Source: Trueperaceae bacterium | GTDB lineage: Bacteria; Deinococcota; Deinococci; Deinococcales; Trueperaceae | Assembly: GCA_007130445.1 (NCBI GenBank) | Contig: SLSM01000306.1 | Location: forward strand, 1 to 12,831 | DNA: 12,831 bases | Direction of reading: 5' to 3' | Part shown: positions 1 through 5,178 of the stretch, in pieces | Layout of the letters: each line of letters starts with the position of its first letter | Numbering within the stretch: the stretch's first letter is position 1 | Translations under genes and position numbers: made by a program | Notes under the pieces: model-generated | The model's input: the letters and a program-made list of their open reading frames with translations, nothing else | Database searches by the model: none | What the model was told of the DNA's origin: nothing

Positions 1-402
1 GCCGGTCGCCCCGGTGACGAGCACGATGCCCTGCTCCATGTCGCGGAAGTACTCGATCGTCTCCTGCGGCAGGTTGACCACCCGCAGCACCCCGGCGTCG
101 GAGGTGATGATGCGCAAGACGGCGCTCACGCTGCCGCGCTGCCGGAACAGGTTGACGCGGAAGCGCCCCAGCCCGGAGACGCTGTACGCCAGGTCGATCT
201 GGTGCCGATCGGCGAACACGAGCCGCTGCCGCTCGTCGCACATGAGGTCGACGAGCGCAGCGGTGAACTTCGGGCCGACCTTGGTGTCCGCCACGGGGGT
301 CAGGCGCCCATGCAGGCGTGCGAGCGGGGGCAGACCGACGTGGAGGTGCAGGTCCGAGGCGCCGCGCTCGACCAGCATCGTGAGCATGTCGTTGAAGTTC
401 AT
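1..402 (-). CDS. pilT: Type IV pilus retraction ATPase PilT, N-terminal part (cut by window edge)
   Basis: Read from ATG at 402 down to base 1, this gives 134 uninterrupted residues that run off the left edge. The N-terminus (MNFNDMLTMLVERGASDLHL) is the classic PilT/GspE-type opening, with the 'GASDLHL' signature and then 'PPLARLHGRL'. The last visible residues, VTGATG, are the start of the Walker A loop (normally GATGSGKST), so the nucleotide-binding core lies outside the window. PilT is a hexameric cytoplasmic ATPase that depolymerises pilin and powers pilus retraction, twitching and DNA uptake. The visible part is the PAS-like N-terminal domain, so the paralogue PilU cannot be fully excluded. 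No Shine-Dalgarno precedes the ATG. A TATCGT hexamer 8 nt upstream suggests a near-leaderless mRNA. The gene is divergent from the cyclophilin genes. Confidence 0.9.
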   Translation of the reverse strand, partial: MNFNDMLTMLVERGASDLHLHVGLPPLARLHGRLTPVADTKVGPKFTAALVDLMCDERQRLVFADRHQIDLAYSVSGLGRFRVNLFRQRGSVSAVLRIITSDAGVLRVVNLPQETIEYFRDMEQGIVLVTGATG

Positions 403-410
403 CGACCGAC

Positions 411-416
411 ACGATA
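411..416 (-). promoter_or_regulatory. Putative -10 box of pilT (near-leaderless)
   Basis: On the minus strand the hexamer is TATCGT, with 8 nt between it and the pilT ATG at 402. A start site 6-7 nt downstream of the hexamer would leave a 5' leader of only 1-2 nt. No convincing -35 box is visible. It lies back to back with the plus-strand hexamer at 423-428. Confidence 0.45.
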
Positions 417-422
417 CGTGAG

Positions 423-428
423 TACACT
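423..428 (+). promoter_or_regulatory. Putative -10 box for the leaderless ORF/cyclophilin unit
   Basis: TACACT ends 6 nt before the ATG at 435, so transcription would begin on or next to the A of that ATG. The same hexamer at nearly the same spacing occurs before the small ORF upstream of cysS (10965-10970). No clear -35 box is seen. The -35 area would overlap the pilT start. Confidence 0.5.
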
Positions 429-434
429 GCCTCC

Positions 435-500
435 ATGCGCGAATTCTCTTGCATGTCGACAGCGAGCCGGGCCACGCCGCGTAGCGGAGTCCGGCGATGA
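435..500 (+). CDS. Short leaderless upstream ORF, 21 codons, coupled to the PPIase gene
   Basis: ATG at 435 opens a 21-codon frame that begins MREFSCMST, ends in an arginine-rich tail (GVRR) and stops at TGA 498-500. The stop overlaps the ATG of the next gene in an ATGA (497-500), the usual geometry for translational coupling. The ATG lies 6 nt after a TACACT -10 hexamer and has no Shine-Dalgarno, so it would be read from a leaderless mRNA. I know of no family for the peptide. It has one Cys and no run of one amino acid, so a classic attenuator is not obvious. Its role may be to deliver ribosomes to the start at 497. A chance ORF is the main alternative. Confidence 0.4.
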   Translation: MREFSCMSTASRATPRSGVRR

Positions 501-1483
501 GCCGCATCCTTCCGATCCTCGTCCTCAGCGTCATGTTGGTGGTCGGCGGCGTGTGGCTGAGCCGCGAGCGCGCGAACGCCGACGAGGCGCCGCCGCCCAC
601 GAGCGACGCCGCCTCCGAGACCGCTGAGGCGGCCCAGGACGCGCCCCAGGCGCCGGCCGACGACCGAGCGCCGGCCGACGACACAGCGGCAGCCTCCGAG
701 GCCGCCGCCGACGAGCCGAGCGCCCCGCCTGTCCCGGAGGGGTACGAGGCCCTCGCGCCGCGCAGCGACGAGCGGCGTACGACCTTCGAGGCCGCCGAGA
801 GCGTCCTCGAGGCCGGCCTGGACTACGCCGCCGTGATCGAGACGAACCGCGGCGTCATCGTCGTCGACCTGTACCAAGACGACACGCCGGTCACCGTCAA
901 CAACTTCGTGTTCCTCGCCCTGCAGCGCTACTTCGATGGCATCGTCTTCCACCGCGTGCTCGAGGACTTCATGGCGCAGACCGGCGACCCGACGGGCACC
1001 GGCAGTGGCGGGCCCGGCTATCGCTTCGACGACGAGATCGTCGACGGACTCGGCCACGACGCCAGAGGCGTGCTGTCGATGGCCAACGCCGGGCCGGGCA
1101 CGAACGGCTCGCAGTTCTTCATCACCTTCACCGCCACCCCCTGGCTCGACGGCAACCACACCGTGTTCGGGCGCGTCGTCGAGGGCGACGAGGTCTTGGA
1201 CGCACTGCGGCGCATCGATCCGTCGTCCCAGAGCCCGGTGGCCGCTGCGCTCCTCGACGCCAGCGCCGAGTCGGTGCGCGAGCAGGGCGTCCCGCTCGAG
1301 GGCGACGGGACCGTGATCGAGGCGCTCGAGGCGACGCTCGGAGCGGTCCCCGTCACGGGCCAGCCGTTCGAGGTGGCGGGGTACCGTGGCGTGATCGGCA
1401 CGCTCCAGGGCGCGGCGGCCGCCGGGTTCTTCCCCTTCCCCGACGTCATGGAGCGCGTCACGATCGTCACCCGCACGCGCTGA
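497..1483 (+). CDS. Exported/membrane-anchored cyclophilin-type peptidyl-prolyl cis-trans isomerase
   Basis: The protein has 328 residues. Residues 4-20 form one hydrophobic segment (ILPILVLSVMLVVGGVW) without a lipobox, so it is a signal anchor or signal peptide. Residues 28-80 are a low-complexity Ala/Asp/Glu/Pro linker. The cyclophilin domain spans about 110-240: FHRVLEDFMAQTGD (151-164, with catalytic-type R153, F158, M159, Q161), NGSQFFIT (203-210), W216 and H221. An extra segment of about 70 residues (about 241-312) precedes the last strand, DVMERVTI, and is absent from the paralogue downstream. The probable role is proline isomerisation on folding proteins in the cell envelope. The start is supported by GGAG at 486-489 with a 7-nt spacer and by ATGA overlap with the upstream small ORF. 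Codon use matches the neighbours. Confidence 0.9.
   Translation: MSRILPILVLSVMLVVGGVWLSRERANADEAPPPTSDAASETAEAAQDAPQAPADDRAPADDTAAASEAAADEPSAPPVPEGYEALAPRSDERRTTFEAAESVLEAGLDYAAVIETNRGVIVVDLYQDDTPVTVNNFVFLALQRYFDGIVFHRVLEDFMAQTGDPTGTGSGGPGYRFDDEIVDGLGHDARGVLSMANAGPGTNGSQFFITFTATPWLDGNHTVFGRVVEGDEVLDALRRIDPSSQSPVAAALLDASAESVREQGVPLEGDGTVIEALEATLGAVPVTGQPFEVAGYRGVIGTLQGAAAAGFFPFPDVMERVTIVTRTR
1066..1155 (+). repeat. 90-bp perfect repeat, copy 1 (inside the exported cyclophilin)
   Basis: These 90 bases are identical to 1900-1989 in the downstream cyclophilin gene. They encode the stretch from GVLSMANAGP to TPWLDG, the core of the active site. Flanking sequence is clearly diverged at synonymous positions: one mismatch just to the left, then many. 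Confidence 0.95.
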
Positions 1484-1497
1484 CCCGCGTCGGCGGG
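1484..1497 (+). other. Small hairpin directly after the first cyclophilin stop
   Basis: CCCGC and GCGGG are separated by GTCG and start at the base after the TGA. The 5-bp stem has no T-run and lies in the 72-bp gap before the second cyclophilin. It could reduce read-through or stabilise the 3' end, or it could be chance in GC-rich DNA. Confidence 0.2.
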
Positions 1498-1555
1498 ATC
1501 CATCACCCCTGCGGGCGGTGCGCACTGCGCCCGGCCGCCACTCGAGAGGACGCCC

Positions 1556-2116
1556 ATGCCCACATCCCTGACCGGTTACGACGCCGTCGCCCCCCTCGGC
1601 AGCGAGCGCACCACGCGCTTCCCCGCCGCCGAGCAGGTGCTCGAAGACGGGCGCGACTACCGGGCGTTGATCGCCACCAACAAGGGCGACATCGTCATCG
1701 ACCTCCACCAGGCCGACACGCCCGCGACCGTGAACAACTTCGTCTTCCTCGCCCTGCACCGCTACTACGACGGCGTCGTCTTCCACCGGGTGCTCGAGGA
1801 CTTCATGGCGCAGACGGGCGACCCCACCGGGACGGGGCGCGGCGGTCCGGGCTACACGTTCGCCGACGAGATCGCAGAGGGCCTCGGCCATGACGCCAAA
1901 GGCGTGCTGTCGATGGCCAACGCCGGGCCGGGCACGAACGGCTCGCAGTTCTTCATCACCTTCACCGCCACCCCCTGGCTCGACGGCAAGCACGCCGTCT
2001 TCGGGCGGGTCGTCGAGGGCCTCGACGTCCTGGACGCGTTGACGCGCGTCGACCCCATGCGACCCGGCGGCCCCGCGCCCGACCGGATGGAGCGTGTGAC
2101 GATCTACGTGCAGTGA
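1556..2116 (+). CDS. Cytoplasmic cyclophilin-type peptidyl-prolyl cis-trans isomerase
   Basis: The 186 residues contain no signal peptide or membrane segment. The cyclophilin fold is nearly complete from residue 36: FHRVLEDFMAQTGD (76-89; R78, F83, M84, Q86), NGSQFFIT (128-135), W141 and H146. These correspond to the catalytic and ligand-binding positions of cyclophilin A. The N-terminal 'GY-A-AP' prefix (7-13) is shared with the upstream paralogue (82-88), so the duplication included more than the enzyme domain. The C-terminus lacks the long insert of the paralogue. The start is fixed by GAGAGGA at 1544-1550 with a 5-nt spacer. It lies 72 bp after the first cyclophilin and is probably co-transcribed with it. 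The expected role is a general protein-folding catalyst in the cytoplasm. Confidence 0.93.
   Translation: MPTSLTGYDAVAPLGSERTTRFPAAEQVLEDGRDYRALIATNKGDIVIDLHQADTPATVNNFVFLALHRYYDGVVFHRVLEDFMAQTGDPTGTGRGGPGYTFADEIAEGLGHDAKGVLSMANAGPGTNGSQFFITFTATPWLDGKHAVFGRVVEGLDVLDALTRVDPMRPGGPAPDRMERVTIYVQ
1900..1989 (+). repeat. 90-bp perfect repeat, copy 2 (inside the cytoplasmic cyclophilin)
   Basis: This is identical over 90 bases to 1066-1155, at an offset of 834 bp. See the first copy for the encoded segment. Confidence 0.95.
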
Positions 2117-2121
2117 CGTCG

Positions 2122-2140
2122 CGTCGCCGCCTCGGCGACG
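2122..2140 (+). terminator. Hairpin 1 between convergent cyclophilin and thrS genes
   Basis: CGTCGCC (2122-2128) and GGCGACG (2134-2140) form a perfect 7-bp stem with a 5-nt loop. It begins 5 nt after the cyclophilin stop codon. No T-run follows, and the next hairpin starts almost at once. Confidence 0.45.
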
Positions 2141-2142
2141 AA

Positions 2143-2184
2143 GCGGCCGGGTGGTCCGTCTCGCGAGACCGACCACCCGGCCGC
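2143..2184. terminator. Long bidirectional terminator hairpin between convergent genes
   Basis: A 14-bp perfect arm, GCGGCCGGGTGGTC (2143-2156), pairs with GACCACCCGGCCGC (2171-2184). The enclosed sequence contains the self-complementary 12-mer GTCTCGCGAGAC (2158-2169), which would extend the stem or fold alone. The hairpin is flanked by AA on the left and CGTT on the right, with no long T-tract on either strand. It sits in the 97-bp gap between the convergent cyclophilin and thrS genes, where one symmetric element could end transcription in both directions. Confidence 0.75.
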
Positions 2185-2213
2185 CGTTGGTGGACGCGCC
2201 ATCGCGCCGACGA

Positions 2214-4196
2214 TCAGGCGAGCGCGTCGATCCGTCCGGCGCGTTCGCGCGCGTGCCGGGCCAGGTGGTCCGAGAACGCCGAGAGCGGCACGCCGTTGCG
2301 CTGCGGCTCCTTGCGGCTCCGGAACGACACCGTGCCGGCGTCGGCCTCCGTGTCGCCGACGATCACGATGTAAGGCACCTTCTTCAGCTCGGCCGACCGC
2401 ACCTTGGCGTTCATGCGGTCGTTCCCGCCGTCGACCTCTGCGCGCAACCCGTCGCGCCCCAGGCGAGACGCGACCTCGGTCGCGTAGGCCACGTGGCGAT
2501 CCGCGATCGGCACCACCCGCACCTGCTCCGGCGAGAGCCACAGCGGGAAGTCGCCGGCGTAGTGCTCGATCAGGAAGCCGACCATGCGCTCGTGCGTCGA
2601 GAGCGGCGCGCGGTGCAGGCACAGCGGCGTCTTGCGCTGGCCGTCCTCGTCGACGTACGTGAGGTCGAACCGACCTGGCTGCGAGAAGTCGACCTGGTTC
2701 GTCGCGAGCGTGAACTCGCGGCCGATGGCGCTGGTGATCTGCACGTCGATCTTGGGCCCGTAGAAGGCCGCCTCGTCCTCGGCCTCGACGAAGTTGATGC
2801 CGCCGCGCTCCAAGGCGCTGCGGACCATCGCCTCGGTGCGCAGCCACAGCTCGGGCTCGTCGACGTACTTCTTGCCGAGGCCGCTGGCCGCGTGCTTGGA
2901 GAGGCGCATCACGTACGAGTCGATCGAGAACAGCTCGAAGTAGCGCAGGTAGAGCTCGATCACGCCCATGAACTCCGCCTCGAACTGCGCCTCGGTGCAG
3001 TAGATGTGGGCGTCGTTCATCTGCATGCTGCGCACCCGCATCAGCCCCATCAGCGCGCCGTGGTCCTCGTAGCGGTAGCAGGTGCCGTACTCGGCGAGGC
3101 GCAGCGGGAGGTCGCGGTACGAGCGCGGCCTCGCGGCGTAGATCTTGTGGTGGAAGGGGCAGTTCATCGGCTTGACGAAGTACTTCTGGTCGTCGATGAC
3201 CATCGCCGGGAACATGCTGTCCTCGTAGTACGGCAGGTGACCGCTCTTGATGAAGAGCTGCTCCTTGCTGAGGTGTGGGCTGCGGACGTGCTGGTACCCT
3301 GCCGCGCTCTCGACCTCGTGCGCGAGGCGCTCGAGCTCCTCGACGATGATCGTGCCGCGCGGCAGCCACAGCGGGAGGCCCGGGCCGATGTCGTCGTCGA
3401 GCGTGAAGATGTCGAGCTCGGCGCCGAGCTTGCGGTGGTCGCGCTTCTTGGCCTCCTCGAGTTGCCACAGGTGCTTCTCGAGGGCCGTCGCGTCGGCGAA
3501 CGCGACGCCGTACACGCGCTGGAGCATCGGGCGCCGCTCGTCGCCGCGCCAGTACGCTCCGGCCAGCGACGTGAGCTTGAAGTGCGTGGGCAGCGCGCCG
3601 GTGCGCGGCACGTGTGGCCCGCGGCAGAGGTCGGTGAACCCCGCCTCCCCACCTTGGCGGTAGAAGGTGATCGGGACGCCCTCTGGCAGGTCCTCGATCA
3701 GCTCGACCTTGTAGGGGTCCTGGAGCGCGCGGTAGCGCGCCAGGGCCTCGTCGCGCTCGACCACGGTGCGCTCCAGGGGCAGGTCGGCCGCGATGATGGC
3801 GTGCATGCGCGCTTCGATCGCCTCGAGGTCGTCGGGCGTCAGGCTGCGCGGCAGGTCGAAGTCGTAGTAGAAGCCGTGCTCGATGACCGGCCCGATGCCG
3901 AGCCGGACCGACGTCGGGGCGTGCCCCTCCGCCTCGAGGTGCTCACGCACAGCCTGGGCCAGCACGTGCGCCAGCGTGTGGCGCTGCAGCTCGATCACGT
4001 CGGCGGCGTCGCGCCCCGTCAGGATCTGGACGGTCGCGCCGTCGGGCACCTCGCTGAGCAGATCGCTCAGCCGACCGTCGACGCGCAGGCCGAGCGCGGC
4101 GCGCGCCAGGCCAGGTCCGATCGCCGCCGCGACGTCCGCGCCGGTGGCGCGATCGGGGAGGTCGAGCTGCTTGCCGTCTGGGAGCACCACGTGCAT
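2214..4196 (-). CDS. thrS: Threonyl-tRNA synthetase
   Basis: This 660-residue class II synthetase charges tRNA-Thr in the cytoplasm. It has full family length and all domains. The N-terminal TGS domain spans about 1-60. The editing (SAD) domain shows HTLAH (H73, H77) and C191-R-G-P-H195, the motif used to hydrolyse mischarged Ser-tRNA. The catalytic core has the zinc ligands C346 (in MNCPFHH), H397 (in NDAHIYC) and H528 (in CLHRAPLSTHER), plus motif 2 around RYEDHGALMGLMRVR (375-389). The C-terminal anticodon-binding domain starts near 555 (EQVRVVPIAD). The start is supported by GAGGTG on the minus strand (4201-4206) with a 4-nt spacer. The promoter lies about 70 nt upstream and the leader has a hairpin. 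The gene is divergent from the AroE-like gene. Confidence 0.97.
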   Translation of the reverse strand: MHVVLPDGKQLDLPDRATGADVAAAIGPGLARAALGLRVDGRLSDLLSEVPDGATVQILTGRDAADVIELQRHTLAHVLAQAVREHLEAEGHAPTSVRLGIGPVIEHGFYYDFDLPRSLTPDDLEAIEARMHAIIAADLPLERTVVERDEALARYRALQDPYKVELIEDLPEGVPITFYRQGGEAGFTDLCRGPHVPRTGALPTHFKLTSLAGAYWRGDERRPMLQRVYGVAFADATALEKHLWQLEEAKKRDHRKLGAELDIFTLDDDIGPGLPLWLPRGTIIVEELERLAHEVESAAGYQHVRSPHLSKEQLFIKSGHLPYYEDSMFPAMVIDDQKYFVKPMNCPFHHKIYAARPRSYRDLPLRLAEYGTCYRYEDHGALMGLMRVRSMQMNDAHIYCTEAQFEAEFMGVIELYLRYFELFSIDSYVMRLSKHAASGLGKKYVDEPELWLRTEAMVRSALERGGINFVEAEDEAAFYGPKIDVQITSAIGREFTLATNQVDFSQPGRFDLTYVDEDGQRKTPLCLHRAPLSTHERMVGFLIEHYAGDFPLWLSPEQVRVVPIADRHVAYATEVASRLGRDGLRAEVDGGNDRMNAKVRSAELKKVPYIVIVGDTEADAGTVSFRSRKEPQRNGVPLSAFSDHLARHARERAGRIDALA

Positions 4197-4210
4197 GGGT
4201 CACCTCACGA

Positions 4211-4226
4211 GCCGGATCGCTCCGGC
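4211..4226 (-). promoter_or_regulatory. Hairpin with GNRA-type tetraloop in the thrS leader
   Basis: Read on the minus strand, GCCGGA-GCGA-TCCGGC is a perfect 6-bp stem with a GCGA (GNRA) loop. It ends 4 nt upstream of the thrS Shine-Dalgarno GAGGTG. Its position would allow control of ribosome access. In E. coli, ThrS represses its own translation by binding leader stem-loops, but whether this hairpin does the same is speculation. Confidence 0.4.
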
Positions 4227-4272
4227 GTTTGGCCCCGGCGCACGTCCTGGACGGCGCCCGCGAGCGAGGCGC

Positions 4273-4281
4273 ATGCTATCA
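4273..4281 (-). promoter_or_regulatory. Putative extended -10 promoter of thrS
   Basis: On the minus strand this reads TGA-TAGCAT, an extended -10 (TGN plus hexamer). It predicts a start near 4266 and a leader of about 70 nt, consistent with thrS having a Shine-Dalgarno. No -35 box stands out. Confidence 0.45.
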
Positions 4282-4309
4282 CGGCGTGGCCGCGTCGCCC
4301 CGCCCGCCG

Positions 4310-4318
4310 TGCCATACT
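4310..4318 (+). promoter_or_regulatory. Putative extended -10 promoter of the AroE-like gene (leaderless)
   Basis: TGC-CATACT ends 7 nt before the ATG at 4326, so the predicted transcript starts at or within 1 nt of the start codon. No Shine-Dalgarno precedes that ATG. The element is divergent from the thrS promoter at 4273-4281. Confidence 0.5.
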
Positions 4319-4325
4319 GGCGCTC

Positions 4326-5111
4326 ATGCATCTCGTGGCCGTCGTGAGCTCCGACCCCGACCTGGCCCACGCGCTCCGCGGTTATCGCGACGATGCGCAG
4401 CGCTTCCTCCTCCACCCGATCGCTGCGGGTGCCGCGAAGGTCTGGTTCCCGGGCCTCAGGGCGCTCGACTTCGCCGGCGCGCTGGTGCTCGACGAGACCC
4501 AGCAGACGGACGCCCTGGCCCTGGCCGACCGCGCCTCGTTGGAGGCGAGCGAGGTCGGTGCCGCCGACGCGCTGACCGTCACGCAGGCGGGCGTGGTCGC
4601 GGATTACCACTTCGGGCGCGCCCTCATCCAAGCGCTGCGCTCTCGCCTCTGGGACCCCCGTGGCGCCAACGGCGTGATCCTCGGCAACGGCCGCGAGGCC
4701 CACGCCGTTGCGAGGGCGCTGGCGAGCGACGGCCTCCGCCACCTCACGCTCCTGGCCACCTCGCGGCCCGACGCCGAGCGGATGGTGCCGCAACTCGCGG
4801 CCTCGACCGACGTCGTGGCGACCGTGCCGGACGATCCGATCGCCGTGCGATTGCTCGAAGGCGCCGACCTGATCGTTCGCGCCGATCGCGCCCTGCGTCT
4901 CCCGCAGGCGCTGGTGGGACCGCACCTGACCGTCGTCGACCTCGTTCCGGGAGCGATGTCGAACCTGCGTCGCGAGGCGATCGCCGCCGGGGCGCTCACG
5001 CTCGACCGGCGCGACGTCGAGGCGCACCGCCTGCACGTCGCGCTCGCTCAAGTGCTCGGCGCCGGGGTCACCGTCGAGCCGCTCCTGCAGGCGCTGCTCC
5101 GCGACCGCTGA
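4326..5111 (+). CDS. Shikimate-dehydrogenase-like Rossmann protein with degenerate active site
   Basis: The protein has 261 residues, close to AroE length. The central dinucleotide-binding loop is GVILGNGREAHAVARAL (116-132, pattern GxGxxA). The layout around it follows AroE: 'LRALDFAGALVLDE' (44-57) where AroE has L-x-x-x-G-F-x-G-x-N-V-T-I-P-H-K, 'GAADALTV' (78-85) for GAVNT, 'DYHFGRALIQAL' (93-104) for NTDGxGFxxAL, and a C-terminal helix region ending VEPLLQALLRDR. The lysine and aspartate that catalyse shikimate oxidation (E. coli-type Lys65 and Asp102) are not at these positions. NAD(P) binding looks possible, but shikimate dehydrogenase activity is unlikely. The true role is unknown. The gene has its own leaderless-type promoter and is divergent from thrS. 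The assignment rests on motif order and remains moderate. Confidence 0.65.
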   Translation: MHLVAVVSSDPDLAHALRGYRDDAQRFLLHPIAAGAAKVWFPGLRALDFAGALVLDETQQTDALALADRASLEASEVGAADALTVTQAGVVADYHFGRALIQALRSRLWDPRGANGVILGNGREAHAVARALASDGLRHLTLLATSRPDAERMVPQLAASTDVVATVPDDPIAVRLLEGADLIVRADRALRLPQALVGPHLTVVDLVPGAMSNLRREAIAAGALTLDRRDVEAHRLHVALAQVLGAGVTVEPLLQALLRDR

Positions 5112-5135
5112 GCACGCACTGGCGGTGTCCGGTCG

Positions 5136-5148
5136 GCGCCTGTGGCGC
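5136..5148 (+). terminator. Weak hairpin after the AroE-like gene
   Basis: GCGCC-TGT-GGCGC is a 5-bp stem in the 67-bp gap before the next gene. No T-run follows, so termination here is only possible. Without it, the next gene would be read through from the AroE-like promoter. Confidence 0.25.
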
Positions 5149-5178
5149 ACACGTCTCACGCATTTCAAGGGTTGGCGG

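Noticed and set aside
4200..4274. A 24-codon minus-strand ORF that overlaps the thrS Shine-Dalgarno
   Set aside because: Its ATG lies inside the predicted -10 hexamer TAGCAT, so it would not be within the thrS transcript. It remains possible only if thrS has a promoter further upstream.
4197..4325. T-box riboswitch upstream of thrS
   Set aside because: The predicted leader is only about 70 nt, and no T-box consensus or terminator/antiterminator pair is visible.
2151..5111. A very long plus-strand open frame (986 codons)
   Set aside because: Its first two thirds run antisense to thrS and show repetitive Arg/Val/Leu/Asp composition typical of a GC-rich shadow frame. Only the part from ATG 4326 looks like a protein and has a promoter.
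5125..5178. Longer N-terminus for the phosphodiester-glycosidase-domain protein (start at 5125)
   Set aside because: It would put about 20 Arg-rich residues before the signal peptide and has no ribosome-binding site or leaderless-type -10. GTG 5179 has AAGGG at a good distance.
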